Below are positions 27,235 through 35,831 of a stretch of 64,000 nt of DNA, in pieces. The translations under genes and the position numbers were made by a program. Below the pieces are notes generated by a model. It worked only from the letters and a program-made list of their open reading frames with translations, made no database searches and was not told where the DNA came from. Every line of letters starts with the position of its first letter. Within the stretch, counting starts at the first letter, position 1. The stretch covers positions 62,201 through 126,200 of the forward strand of contig DDTF01000018.1 of assembly GCA_002345965.1 (NCBI GenBank). The letters run 5' to 3'. Source of the DNA: Flammeovirgaceae bacterium UBA2371 (GTDB lineage Bacteria > Bacteroidota > Bacteroidia > Cytophagales > Cyclobacteriaceae).

Positions 27235-27449
27235 TTTTTAAATCGATTGATGAAATAAAGAATCAGAGACAGCAGAATGCTTAATAAAATAGAGGTTGCT
27301 ATAGGTATGAAAATTTTGGTTTTGCCTTGTTCAATTACAAAATCACCAGGAAGTTTACCTATAAATGGAATGCGATCACTGTAATTAATTGCTGCTCCAA
27401 TGATAATAAGTACAGCACCTACAATTATTAATATTTTTCCAACAGGCAT
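27231..27449 (-). CDS. DUF2905 family small membrane protein
   Basis: A 72-residue membrane protein starting at ATG 27449 (a TTG at 27455 is less likely). It has two hydrophobic segments around a conserved central IPFIGKLPGDFVIEQGK, the hallmark of DUF2905. Function unknown. Its stop overlaps the end of the alpha/beta hydrolase gene on the other strand, and its start is 17 bases from the divergent methylase gene. Confidence 0.88.
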   Translation of the reverse strand: MPVGKILIIVGAVLIIIGAAINYSDRIPFIGKLPGDFVIEQGKTKIFIPIATSILLSILLSLILYFINRFKN

Positions 27450-27466
27450 AAACAAAAGTACTCACC

Positions 27467-28180
27467 ATGAAGCGTAAAGGAAAATTATACTTAATTCCAA
27501 CTACCATTGCTGATAACAGCGCGGATAAAGTAATTTCATCCTATGTGCGTGAAACGATAAAACCAATTAGATTTTTTCTCGTAGAGGATATTCGAACAGC
27601 AAGAAGATACCTAAGCAGCTTGTCCATTTACGAAAGCATTGAAGAGCTTTACTTCAATATTTTGGATAAGAACACCACAGAAGCGGAGCTCCCCAAAATA
27701 ATGAGCCCCCTTTTTGAAGGAAAACCTGTTGGAGTTATTTCAGAATCAGGATGCCCGGGGGTGGCGGATCCTGGTGCTCTGGCTGTACAGTATGCACACC
27801 AAAATGGAATTAAGGTTGAACCTATGGTGGGCCCCTCAAGCATTTTGCTTGCTCTTATGGCCAGCGGACTAAATGGACAACGATTTGCATTCAATGGCTA
27901 TCTCCCTGTGGAGACCAATGAAGCCGCTCAGGCGATAAAAAAGTTTGAAAACGATTCCAGATCTAAAAATCAAACGCAAATTTTTATAGAGACCCCTTAT
28001 CGAAACAATGCCCTGATTGGTCATTTGCTAAAGTCGCTTCATGACGAAACCTTGCTTTGTATTGCCTCCAATGTCACTGGAGAGACGGAAATGATCAAAA
28101 CACTACCTGTGAAGACTTGGAGGAAAGAGGGCATCACACTACCCAAGGAGCCAGCATTATTCCTGTTTCTAGCTTTGTGA
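27467..28180 (+). CDS. RsmI-like / tetrapyrrole-methylase family SAM methyltransferase
   Basis: A 237-residue member of the tetrapyrrole (corrin/porphyrin) methylase superfamily close to RsmI, which methylates the ribose of C1402 in 16S rRNA. The motifs are LYLIPTTIADN at the start, VISESGCPGVADPGA, and MVGPSSILLALMASGLNGQRFAFNGYLP. This short Bacteroidota form lacks part of the C-terminal domain of classical RsmI, so the target is not certain. The gene stands alone before metK. Confidence 0.87.
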   Translation: MKRKGKLYLIPTTIADNSADKVISSYVRETIKPIRFFLVEDIRTARRYLSSLSIYESIEELYFNILDKNTTEAELPKIMSPLFEGKPVGVISESGCPGVADPGALAVQYAHQNGIKVEPMVGPSSILLALMASGLNGQRFAFNGYLPVETNEAAQAIKKFENDSRSKNQTQIFIETPYRNNALIGHLLKSLHDETLLCIASNVTGETEMIKTLPVKTWRKEGITLPKEPALFLFLAL

Positions 28181-28181
28181 G

Positions 28182-28212
28182 TTTTGTTTTAAAGCCATTA
28201 GGTATAAATTTG
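28182..28212 (+). promoter_or_regulatory. sigma-A type promoter for metK
   Basis: TTTTG (28182-28186), an 18-base gap and TAAATTTG (28205-28212) match the Bacteroidota consensus. The ATG at 28238 follows after a leader of about 20 bases, so no SAM riboswitch fits in the leader. Confidence 0.6.
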
Positions 28213-28237
28213 CCTCCTTAAATTTCAACCCTTCTAT

Positions 28238-29491
28238 ATGCCCTATTTATTTACCTCTGAATCAGTTTCGGAGGGCCATCCTGACAAAGTTGCTGATCAA
28301 ATTTCTGACGCACTCATTGACTATTTTCTTGCCTATGACCCCAATTCGAAGGTAGCCTGTGAAACTTTAGTAACGACAGGACAGGTGGTGCTCGCTGGCG
28401 AGGTGAAGTCAGAAGCTTACCTTGACGTACAGGATATCGCGAGAGAAGTCATTCGTAAGATCGGATACACCAAAAGCGAATACATGTTTGAGGCCAATTC
28501 ATGTGGTATCCTCTCTGCCATTCACGAGCAATCTCCTGATATCAATCAAGGTGTTGAACGCAAAAAGAAAGAGGATCAAGGCGCTGGTGATCAGGGAATG
28601 ATGTTTGGATATGCCACCAACGAAACGGATAATTTCATGCCGCTTCCACTTGAACTTGCCCATTTGTTATTAAGAGAACTGGCAGCCATACGCAAAGAAG
28701 GGAAGACAATGACCTACTTACGCCCGGATGCAAAATCGCAGGTTACCATTGAATACGATGATGATAAAAAGCCTCAGCGCATTGATACCATTGTAATTTC
28801 TACCCAGCATGATGACTTTGGCGCTGATAGCACTATGCTGAAAAAAATCCGGGAGGATGTTATTAACATTTTAATTCCAAGGATCAAGAAGAAATTACCA
28901 AAACGTATTCAGAAACTTTTCAATGACAAGATTCAATTCCACATCAATCCAACGGGAAAGTTTGTAATTGGAGGCCCTCACGGAGACACTGGATTGACCG
29001 GAAGAAAAATTATAGTAGATACTTACGGTGGCAAAGGCGCACATGGAGGTGGAGCATTTTCAGGAAAAGATCCCTCTAAAGTGGACCGCTCTGCTGCATA
29101 TGCTACGCGCCACATTGCTAAAAATATGGTAGCGGCTGGTATTTGCGATGAGGTGCTTGTGCAAGTGGCATACGCCATTGGAGTAGCAAAACCTGTTGGT
29201 CTTTATGTCAATACTTACGGCACTGCCAAGGTCAATCTGAATGATGGCGCTATCGCTCAAAAGATTTCTAAAATCTTTGATATGAGACCTTACTTTATTG
29301 AAGACAGGTTCAAATTGCGTGCTCCAATCTACAGCGAAACTGCAGCCTATGGGCATATGGGTCGTGAGCCGAGGACTGTTGAGAAGGTATTCAACAAAGG
29401 GAAAAAGAATCAGGTGAAATTGAAAGTAGAGTTGTTCCCTTGGGAAAAATTAGATTTTGTTGATACCCTTAAGAAAGCTTTTAAAGTTTAA
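28238..29491 (+). CDS. metK: S-adenosylmethionine synthetase
   Basis: A 417-residue enzyme making S-adenosylmethionine from methionine and ATP. The start is FTSESVSEGHPDKVADQISDALID, the ATP and metal loops are GAGDQGMMFGYA and GGPHGDTGLTGRKIIVDTYGG, and FSGKDPSKVDRSAAYA is the substrate loop. The length is normal for the family. It ends at a strong bidirectional terminator. Confidence 0.98.
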   Translation: MPYLFTSESVSEGHPDKVADQISDALIDYFLAYDPNSKVACETLVTTGQVVLAGEVKSEAYLDVQDIAREVIRKIGYTKSEYMFEANSCGILSAIHEQSPDINQGVERKKKEDQGAGDQGMMFGYATNETDNFMPLPLELAHLLLRELAAIRKEGKTMTYLRPDAKSQVTIEYDDDKKPQRIDTIVISTQHDDFGADSTMLKKIREDVINILIPRIKKKLPKRIQKLFNDKIQFHINPTGKFVIGGPHGDTGLTGRKIIVDTYGGKGAHGGGAFSGKDPSKVDRSAAYATRHIAKNMVAAGICDEVLVQVAYAIGVAKPVGLYVNTYGTAKVNLNDGAIAQKISKIFDMRPYFIEDRFKLRAPIYSETAAYGHMGREPRTVEKVFNKGKKNQVKLKVELFPWEKLDFVDTLKKAFKV

Positions 29492-29510
29492 TCAGGATTA
29501 AATTCAAATA

Positions 29511-29538
29511 AAAAGGCTCCATTTCTGGAGCCTTTTTT
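29511..29538 (+). terminator. bidirectional terminator between metK and hpf
   Basis: AAAAGGCTCC (29511-29520) pairs with GGAGCCTTTT (29527-29536) across a six-base loop, with A and T tracts on either side, so it can stop metK on the plus strand and hpf on the minus strand. Confidence 0.85.
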
Positions 29539-29539
29539 G

Positions 29540-29839
29540 TTATCGGCCATTAACGACCTTCGTCTTGAATTTTAGCAATTGTTTTCGGAGGGCTTCTGTG
29601 GCTAAATCTGTGGCCGCTTCAAAGGAGGCAGCCTGCTCTTTTGCAAATAATTGGTTTCCAGGCACCTTCAATTTAATCTCCACAGTTTTGTTTTCGGTAC
29701 CCTCATTATTTATTCTTAAAAATACTTCACCGTCCACCATGCGGTCATAAAATGTCTCCAACTTATCCACTTTTTTCTGAATAAAATCAATCAACTTCTG
29801 GTCTGCATCAAAGCGAATAGAATGAACTTGCAACTTCAT
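29540..29839 (-). CDS. hpf: ribosome hibernation-promoting factor (HPF/RaiA family, short form)
   Basis: A 99-residue protein binding the small ribosomal subunit near the mRNA and A-site path to silence ribosomes under stress. It has the KLQVHSIRFDADQKLIDFIQKKVDKLETFYDR start and an NKTVEIKLKVPGNQLFAKEQA middle typical of the fold. It is the short form without the C-terminal dimerisation domain. Starts at ATG 29839 (an ATG at 29845 adds two residues). It lies downstream of the Xer recombinase gene, as in many Bacteroidota. Confidence 0.92.
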   Translation of the reverse strand: MKLQVHSIRFDADQKLIDFIQKKVDKLETFYDRMVDGEVFLRINNEGTENKTVEIKLKVPGNQLFAKEQAASFEAATDLATEALRKQLLKFKTKVVNGR

Positions 29840-29928
29840 AAACATTTAATTTAAAGGTTAAACAATAATATTTTCAGTGTGGGGCGCGGTTAAGTCATCA
29901 TTTCCATTTATCCATAATTTAGTAAATC

Positions 29929-30810
29929 CTACGCTTTAGGATGAGCCTGATCAAAAACTTTCTTTAGTTTCTCCATTGAGTTGTGTGTGTAAACTTGAGT
30001 TGCCGCCAGACTGGTATGCCCCAACAAATCTTTTACTGCGTTAATCTCTGCTCCTTTGTTTAATAAATGAGTCGCAAAGGAGTGTCTGAGCACGTGTGGA
30101 CTTCTTTTCTCCACTGCTGTGAATTGATCCAAGTACTTTCTTACCAGTCGATATACCATCATGGGGTAAATTGGGACACCTGAATCATTCACAAAAAGAA
30201 AACCATGATCCTGCTTTTTCACCTCCTTGTTTCTGACCAATAAATAAGCCTCAATTATAGAAACGATACTTTTCGAAAAAGGGATTACTCTTTCTTTATT
30301 TCTTTTACCCAGAACCTTAATAGTGCGCTCATGAAGATTGATGTTGGATTCTTTTAGCCCTATCAGTTCTGACAAACGAATTCCCGTTCCATAGAACAGT
30401 TCAATGATTAATCGATTTCTACAGCCTTCCAGATCATTTTCAAATTGAACGTGATCGAGGAGTTTGGTCATATCTTCTTCATGAACAAAATGAGGCAGTT
30501 TTTTGGCTGTTTTCAATACCTTGATTTTTTGCATCGGGTTTTTTGTAATAACCTCTTGCTTCAGGCAAAACTTATAAAAGCTTCGTAAACACGCTATTTT
30601 CCTGTTGATTGATCGAGGGTCGAGTTTGATTTCAACCAGACTAACAATCCAAGACCTGATAGCTCCATAGGTTGCCAATTCAGGTTTTTTTTCTTCGTAA
30701 GTCTGTTCTAGAAATTTTGAGTATTGGTGAAGATCGGTCTGATAGGACAAAATCGTTTTTGGACTGTACCTTTTTTCGTATTGCAGATATTTAAAAAAAG
30801 AGTCCACCAT
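29929..30810 (-). CDS. xerC: tyrosine recombinase, XerC/XerD type
   Basis: A 293-residue tyrosine recombinase that resolves chromosome dimers at dif. The N-terminal SAM-like core-binding domain spans about 1-90. The catalytic domain has the R-K-H-R-H-Y set: the first Arg in YGTGIRLSEL, HVLRHSFATHLLNKGA with the His and second Arg, LLGHTSLAATQ and the nucleophile Tyr in VYTHNS. The ATG at 30810 (MVDSFFKYLQ) is chosen over an upstream in-frame one at 30837. Between rpsU and hpf it occupies its usual Bacteroidota place and is not a phage integrase. Confidence 0.9.
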   Translation of the reverse strand: MVDSFFKYLQYEKRYSPKTILSYQTDLHQYSKFLEQTYEEKKPELATYGAIRSWIVSLVEIKLDPRSINRKIACLRSFYKFCLKQEVITKNPMQKIKVLKTAKKLPHFVHEEDMTKLLDHVQFENDLEGCRNRLIIELFYGTGIRLSELIGLKESNINLHERTIKVLGKRNKERVIPFSKSIVSIIEAYLLVRNKEVKKQDHGFLFVNDSGVPIYPMMVYRLVRKYLDQFTAVEKRSPHVLRHSFATHLLNKGAEINAVKDLLGHTSLAATQVYTHNSMEKLKKVFDQAHPKA

Positions 30811-30840
30811 TGCATTCCACCCCTTCGTGTATAGCAATGT

Positions 30841-30881
30841 AAAAAAAATATCCCCTTGGGTAAAGAACCCAAGGGGATATG
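30841..30881 (-). terminator. strong intrinsic terminator of rpsU
   Basis: A 13-bp perfect stem, 30848-30860 paired with 30868-30880 (14 bp if the closing T-A pair is counted), is followed on the minus strand by eight T residues (30848-30841). It lies directly downstream of rpsU and upstream of the recombinase start, so most rpsU messages should end here. Confidence 0.85.
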
Positions 30882-30904
30882 TTATATTTTTTGAGGGCTA
30901 CTGA

Positions 30905-31099
30905 TTAATAGTTGTCGTTGGCATACATCTTCTGCCTGTAGGCTGCACCCAACACCTCTTGTCTTCTTTTAACTGAAGGCTTTTCAAAAGCAGTTCTTGA
31001 GCGCAATTCTTTCAATACACCTGTTTTTTCAAACTTTTTCTTGAAACGCTTTAACGCCTTGTCAATGGATTCGTTCTCTTTTACGTTGATAATCAGCAT
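30905..31099 (-). CDS. rpsU: 30S ribosomal protein S21
   Basis: A 64-residue very basic protein of the small ribosomal subunit that helps mRNA binding near the 16S 3' end. It has the family text VKENESIDKALKRFKKKFEKTG and a basic C-terminus. In Bacteroidota the free 16S tail is masked by ribosomal proteins including bS21, which fits the lack of Shine-Dalgarno sites here. It has its own promoter (31124-31156) and terminator. Confidence 0.95.
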   Translation of the reverse strand: MLIINVKENESIDKALKRFKKKFEKTGVLKELRSRTAFEKPSVKRRQEVLGAAYRQKMYANDNY

Positions 31100-31123
31100 A
31101 ATGTAATTTTTCTATTCGGGCTG

Positions 31124-31156
31124 CAAATATAGCCCCATTCACATGAATTTTGCAAA
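31124..31156 (-). promoter_or_regulatory. sigma-A type promoter for rpsU
   Basis: On the minus strand TATATTTG (31124-31131) matches TAnnTTTG exactly and TTTG (31153-31156) lies 21 bases upstream as the -33 element. Confidence 0.6.
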
Positions 31157-31158
31157 TT

Positions 31159-32328
31159 TTACTTTAAAACCGCCCTTGATATGACCAATTTTTGAATTTC
31201 TGACGTACCCTCTCCAATAGTACACAACTTGGCGTCACGGTAAAATTTCTCAACAGGAAAGTCTTTGGTATATCCATAACCTCCAAAAATCTGAACTGCA
31301 TCATTGGCTACTTCCACCGCTATCTCAGAAGCATATAGTTTGGCCATGGCTGACTCAAGGTTGACATTGATCCCTTTGCTTTTCAAATCTGCAGCCCTGA
31401 ATGTAAGCAGTTTAGCAGCTTCAACTTTAGTGGCCATGTCTGCCAGTTTAAAGGATATTCCCTGAAATGAAGATATTGGTTTGTTGAATTGGTGACGTTC
31501 TTTTGAATATTGCAATGCGGCATCAAAAGCGCCTTGTGCAATACCCAAACTTAGGGCTGCGATGGATATTCTTCCTCCGTCAAGCACTTTTAGGGATTGC
31601 ACAAATCCTTCACCAACCTCTCCAATAATTTGATCCTGGTGCACCCGGCAATCCGTAAAGATTAATTCTGCCGTTTCTGATGCCCTCATACCCAATTTGT
31701 TCTCTTTTTTACCAGCTGAAAACCCAGGGGTGCCTTTTTCAATTATAAATGCGGTCATCCCATGTGAATCTCCCACCTCTCCGGTTCTAACGATCACTAC
31801 TGCTACGTCACCTGATTTACCATGTGTAATAAAGTTTTTAGCACCATTGATTAAGTAGTAATCCCCATCCTTTACTGCAACTGTGCGCATATTTCCTGCA
31901 TCCGAGCCCGTGTTGGGTTCGGTAAGGCCCCAGGCCCCGATCCATTGGGCCGAAGCTAACTTGGGTAAATATTTTTTCTTTTGATCTACACTACCAAATT
32001 GCAAGATGTGGCCTGTGCACAATGAGTTATGAGCAGCTACTGACAATCCTATTGACCCATCTATGCGTGCTATTTCTGAAACAGCAGTCACATATTCCGG
32101 ATATCCAAAACCTGACCCTCCATATTCCTCAGGAACCAATACACCCATCAAACCAAGGTCTCCCATTTTCTTAAACAAAGGCACTGGAAATTCCTGGCTC
32201 TCGTCCCACGTCATAATGTTTGGTCTAATCTCCAGATCGCCAAAATCACGAATCATCTGAGCAATCATCTTCTGGTTCTCAGATTCATCAAAATTCACAC
32301 CTGCCATTGGTTCTGTCATCGTTGCCAT
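31159..32328 (-). CDS. acyl-CoA dehydrogenase
   Basis: A 389-residue FAD enzyme of the acyl-CoA dehydrogenase family that makes trans-2-enoyl-CoA in fatty acid or amino acid breakdown. It has the helical N-terminal domain, the WGLTEPNTGSDAGNM flavin motif, the DGGRISIAALSLGIAQGAFDAALQY stretch and the C-terminal YGYTKDFPVEKFYRDAKLCTIGEGTSEIQ with the expected active-site Glu near the end (GEGTSE). Substrate chain length cannot be read. It is divergent from ugd; both promoters lie in the 144-base gap. Confidence 0.93.
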   Translation of the reverse strand: MATMTEPMAGVNFDESENQKMIAQMIRDFGDLEIRPNIMTWDESQEFPVPLFKKMGDLGLMGVLVPEEYGGSGFGYPEYVTAVSEIARIDGSIGLSVAAHNSLCTGHILQFGSVDQKKKYLPKLASAQWIGAWGLTEPNTGSDAGNMRTVAVKDGDYYLINGAKNFITHGKSGDVAVVIVRTGEVGDSHGMTAFIIEKGTPGFSAGKKENKLGMRASETAELIFTDCRVHQDQIIGEVGEGFVQSLKVLDGGRISIAALSLGIAQGAFDAALQYSKERHQFNKPISSFQGISFKLADMATKVEAAKLLTFRAADLKSKGINVNLESAMAKLYASEIAVEVANDAVQIFGGYGYTKDFPVEKFYRDAKLCTIGEGTSEIQKLVISRAVLK

Positions 32329-32350
32329 TTCTTTTCTTTTTTTAGGGCCT

Positions 32351-32383
32351 CAAAAGTATTGGGTATAAACGTAATAACCAAAC
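32351..32383 (-). promoter_or_regulatory. sigma-A type promoter for acyl-CoA dehydrogenase
   Basis: On the minus strand TACTTTTG (32351-32358) is an exact -7 match with TTTG about 20 bases upstream (32379-32382). The leader is about 15-20 bases. Confidence 0.6.
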
Positions 32384-32414
32384 GAATGTTAGTTTGGGTC
32401 TATATTATGTGAAA

Positions 32415-32448
32415 TTTTGCGCTCATCGCAAGTAAAACGCTATTTTTG
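32415..32448 (+). promoter_or_regulatory. sigma-A type promoter for the nucleotide-sugar operon
   Basis: TTTTG (32415-32419), a 21-base gap and TATTTTTG (32441-32448) match the Bacteroidota consensus. The ATG of ugd at 32473 follows about 25 bases later. Confidence 0.6.
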
Positions 32449-32472
32449 CGCACGTTTTACTAAAATTAACTT

Positions 32473-33780
32473 ATGAAAATCGCGGTTGTTGGCACCGGTT
32501 ATGTAGGCTTGGTTACCGGTACTTGCCTTTCTGAAACCGGAAACACAGTTACCTGCGTAGATATTGATGAGGCCAAGGTGAAAAGCTTGCAAAATGGAAA
32601 GGTGACAATCTATGAACCTGGGCTCAACCCATTGTTTGAAAGAAATATTAAACAAAACAGACTTTTCTTCACTACCAATCTGGAAGAAGGCATCAAAGAT
32701 GCCAAAATTATATTTTTAGCACTTCCTACACCTCCTGGTGAAAACGGATCTGCTGACTTGAAGTACATCCTTAAGGTGGCCAACGACCTTGGGCCTTTGT
32801 TAAAAAATTATACAGTCATCGTAGATAAAAGTACGGTGCCTGTAGGCACTGCCGAAAAGGTGAGGCAAGCTATTGCATTGAATGCCAAAGTTGAATTTGA
32901 TGTAGTTTCAAACCCTGAGTTTTTGCGAGAAGGTGTTGCTGTGGACGATTTCATGAAGCCAGAGCGCGTGGTGGTGGGAACAACTTCGCCCAAAGCTCAA
33001 AAGATAATGGAAGAGCTTTATGCTCCGTTTGTCAGACAAGGCAATCCTGTCATTTTTATGGATGAGCGTTCTGCTGAATTGACCAAGTATGCTGCCAATT
33101 CTTTCCTTGCCACTAAAATCAGTTTCATGAATGAAATTGCAAACTTATGTGAGCTTTTAGGCGCAGATGTGGATGCCGTTAGAAAGGGAATTGGATCAGA
33201 CAGTCGAATAGGGAAAAGATTTCTGTTTCCTGGCATTGGTTATGGTGGCAGTTGCTTTCCGAAAGATGTACAGGCTTTGGCCAAATCTGCCCATGAAGTG
33301 AAGTACGATTTCAAGATTTTGAATTCCGTGATGGATGTGAACACATCGCAGCGATTAAAATTAATGAACAGCGTGAAGTTGCATTTTAACGGAAATCTGA
33401 AAGGTAAAAAAATTGCTGTTTGGGGATTAGCCTTCAAACCTCACACCGATGACATAAGGGAGGCCCCGGCTTTGTATAATATTGAGCATTTATTGAGCGA
33501 AGGGGCAATTGTTACTACGCATGATCCGGAAGCAATGGACAATGTTCAAAAAATTATGGGAAACAAAATTCAGTATTTCCCCACTCCTTACGATGCCGCA
33601 GAGGGAGTTGACGCCATATTGATTGCCACTGAGTGGCCCGAATTCAGAGCTCCTGATTTTGAAAAACTGGCATCTATTATGAATAATAAGGTGATATTTG
33701 ATGGCAGGAATCTTTATGACGTGGATACAATGAAGGAACTAGGGTTTACTTATATAAGCATTGGAAGAAAGTCAGTATGA
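32473..33780 (+). CDS. ugd: UDP-glucose 6-dehydrogenase
   Basis: A 435-residue enzyme that oxidises UDP-glucose to UDP-glucuronate with two NAD. The Rossmann start is VVGTGYVGLVTGTCLSETGN; the catalytic Cys lies in IGYGGSCFPKDVQAL (about residue 260); KTHTDDIREAP-like text (LAFKPHTDDIREAP) marks the UDP-binding C-terminal domain. It is the first gene of a four-gene operon, and its ATGA stop overlaps the next start. It supplies UDP-glucuronate for the next enzyme. Confidence 0.97.
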   Translation: MKIAVVGTGYVGLVTGTCLSETGNTVTCVDIDEAKVKSLQNGKVTIYEPGLNPLFERNIKQNRLFFTTNLEEGIKDAKIIFLALPTPPGENGSADLKYILKVANDLGPLLKNYTVIVDKSTVPVGTAEKVRQAIALNAKVEFDVVSNPEFLREGVAVDDFMKPERVVVGTTSPKAQKIMEELYAPFVRQGNPVIFMDERSAELTKYAANSFLATKISFMNEIANLCELLGADVDAVRKGIGSDSRIGKRFLFPGIGYGGSCFPKDVQALAKSAHEVKYDFKILNSVMDVNTSQRLKLMNSVKLHFNGNLKGKKIAVWGLAFKPHTDDIREAPALYNIEHLLSEGAIVTTHDPEAMDNVQKIMGNKIQYFPTPYDAAEGVDAILIATEWPEFRAPDFEKLASIMNNKVIFDGRNLYDVDTMKELGFTYISIGRKSV

Positions 33781-34766
33781 CTAAAAAAAGAATATTAATT
33801 ACGGGAGGTGCGGGTTTCCTTGGCTCCCACCTGTGCGACCGCTTCATGAAAGAAGGATATCAGGTGATTGCAATGGATAATCTGATTACAGGCGATCTTA
33901 AAAATATTGAGCACTTATTTAAACATCCCGATTTCGAATTCTATCACAATGATGTTTCCAAGTTCGTACATGTACCAGGGAAACTGGACTATATTCTTCA
34001 TTTTGCTTCACCAGCGAGCCCCATCGATTATTTAAAAATACCCATACAAACTTTGAAGGTTGGCTCATTAGGCACACACAATCTTTTAGGGTTAGCGCTT
34101 TCCAAAAAAGCCAGAATTCTTGTTGCATCTACTTCCGAAGTCTACGGAGATCCATTAGTTCATCCGCAAACTGAAGAGTACTATGGCAATGTAAATCCTG
34201 TAGGCCCACGAGGTGTTTACGATGAGGCCAAGCGTTTTCAAGAAGCTATGACCATGGCGTATCATACATTTCATGACTTGGAAACAAGGATTGTAAGGAT
34301 TTTTAATACCTATGGCCCGCGGATGAGACTAAATGATGGCAGGGTACTTCCTGCATTTATCGGACAAGCCTTACGTGGTGAGGATTTAACCGTATTTGGG
34401 GACGGATCTCAAACCAGGTCTTTCTGTTACGTGGACGATTTAGTAGAAGGCATTTATCGTCTGCTGATGTCTGATTACCATCTGCCTGTCAACATTGGCA
34501 ACCCAGATGAGATTACTATTCTTCAGTTTGCAGAGGAAATAATAAAACTAACCGGAACCTCTCAAAAAATCATAAGGAAACCTTTGCCGGAAAATGATCC
34601 TAAACAAAGGCAACCAGACATTACAAAAGCAAAGTCAATTTTGAAGTGGGAGCCTAAAGTATCACGATCCGAGGGGCTGAAAATTACCTATGATTATTTC
34701 AAATCTCTTCCCAAAGATGTGCTCTTTGATAGAGATCATAAAGATTTTGAACAATACATTAAGTAA
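33777..34766 (+). CDS. UDP-glucuronate decarboxylase (UDP-xylose synthase)
   Basis: A 329-residue short-chain dehydrogenase-like enzyme. It converts UDP-glucuronate to UDP-xylose with bound NAD. It has the GGAGFLGSHLCDRF loop, HFASPASPIDYLKIPIQTLKVGSLGTHNLLGLA, the STSEVYGDP site, catalytic Tyr and Lys in YDEAKRFQEAM and RIFNTYGPRMRLNDGRV. All are hallmarks of UXS1-type enzymes. It overlaps ugd by 4 bases (ATGA), which fits the reaction order ugd then UXS. Confidence 0.95.
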   Translation: MTKKRILITGGAGFLGSHLCDRFMKEGYQVIAMDNLITGDLKNIEHLFKHPDFEFYHNDVSKFVHVPGKLDYILHFASPASPIDYLKIPIQTLKVGSLGTHNLLGLALSKKARILVASTSEVYGDPLVHPQTEEYYGNVNPVGPRGVYDEAKRFQEAMTMAYHTFHDLETRIVRIFNTYGPRMRLNDGRVLPAFIGQALRGEDLTVFGDGSQTRSFCYVDDLVEGIYRLLMSDYHLPVNIGNPDEITILQFAEEIIKLTGTSQKIIRKPLPENDPKQRQPDITKAKSILKWEPKVSRSEGLKITYDYFKSLPKDVLFDRDHKDFEQYIK

Positions 34767-34778
34767 AATCATACTTCA

Positions 34779-35825
34779 TTGAAAATACTAATTACGGGTG
34801 GCGCTGGATTTATTGGATCACATGTTGTGCGCCTATTAGTAAATAAATATCCAGAATACAATATTCTAAATCTGGACAAACTTACCTATGCTGGCAACCT
34901 TGAAAACCTCAGGGATGTTGAAAACAAACCCAACTATTCTTTTGTAAGGGGGGATATTACTGAGGCAGGGTTTATTAACAATTTATTCGCAAAGGAAGCC
35001 TTTGACGGAGTAATTCACCTTGCAGCAGAATCGCATGTGGACCGTTCGTTGGAAAACCCTAATGCCTTTGTAGTTACAAACATTATAGGAACGGTAAATC
35101 TTTTACAGGCAGCACTGAAAACCTGGAATGGAAATCCAGCGAAAAGATTTTATCACATTTCCACCGATGAGGTGTATGGTTCAATTGAAGATGGGGGGTT
35201 GTTTACTGAACATACTTCCATTGATCCACAGTCACCATATTCAGCTTCAAAGGCAGGAAGCGATCACTTCGTAAGCGCTTTCCATAATAGCTACAAGTTA
35301 CCGGTATTGATCAGCCGCTGTTCCAATAACTATGGCCCCAATCATTTTCCTGAAAAATTGATTCCGCTAATGATCCATAACATATTGGAAAATAAACCAC
35401 TACCTGTATATGGCAAGGGTGAAAACGTTAGAGATTGGCTTTATGTAGAGGACCACGCAAAAGCAATTGATGCCATCTTTCATAAAGGAGTGACAGGAGA
35501 AGTTTATAATATTGGTGGCAACAATGAGTGGAAAAACATCGATCTGGTCCATTTACTTTGCTCCATCATGGATCAAAAGCTAGGCAGAGACCAAGGCACA
35601 GCCGCGAAGCTCATCACTTATGTAAAAGATCGCCCCGGGCATGACTTGAGGTATGCTATCGATTCATCTAAGCTACAAAGTGAACTCGGCTGGTCCCCAT
35701 CACTTACTTTTGAGGAAGGGCTTGATAAAACCGTTGCATGGTATTTGAATAACAAAGAGTGGTTGGATCATGTCACTTCCGGTCAGTATCTTGAGTACTA
35801 CAAACAAATGTATACTAACCGTTAA
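34779..35825 (+). CDS. rfbB: dTDP-glucose 4,6-dehydratase
   Basis: A 348-residue NAD-dependent dehydratase turning dTDP-glucose into the 4-keto-6-deoxy sugar, the entry to dTDP-rhamnose and other deoxysugars. It has the ITGGAGFIGSHVVRLL loop, HLAAESHVDRSLENP, the STDEVYG triad, YSASKAGSDHFV with the catalytic Tyr and Lys and NNYGPNHFPEKLIPL. No ATG fits the N-terminus; the start is the TTG at 34779 (MKILITGG). It lies 12 bases after the UXS gene. Confidence 0.96.
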   Translation: MKILITGGAGFIGSHVVRLLVNKYPEYNILNLDKLTYAGNLENLRDVENKPNYSFVRGDITEAGFINNLFAKEAFDGVIHLAAESHVDRSLENPNAFVVTNIIGTVNLLQAALKTWNGNPAKRFYHISTDEVYGSIEDGGLFTEHTSIDPQSPYSASKAGSDHFVSAFHNSYKLPVLISRCSNNYGPNHFPEKLIPLMIHNILENKPLPVYGKGENVRDWLYVEDHAKAIDAIFHKGVTGEVYNIGGNNEWKNIDLVHLLCSIMDQKLGRDQGTAAKLITYVKDRPGHDLRYAIDSSKLQSELGWSPSLTFEEGLDKTVAWYLNNKEWLDHVTSGQYLEYYKQMYTNR

Positions 35826-35831
35826 AGCCAG

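Noticed and set aside
28213..28237. SAM riboswitch before metK
   Set aside because: The leader after the promoter is only about 20 bases, too short for any known SAM aptamer.
29929..30810. Phage integrase or mobile element
   Set aside because: The recombinase has the size of Xer proteins, sits in its usual place between rpsU and hpf, and no att repeats, tRNA target or cargo genes are seen.
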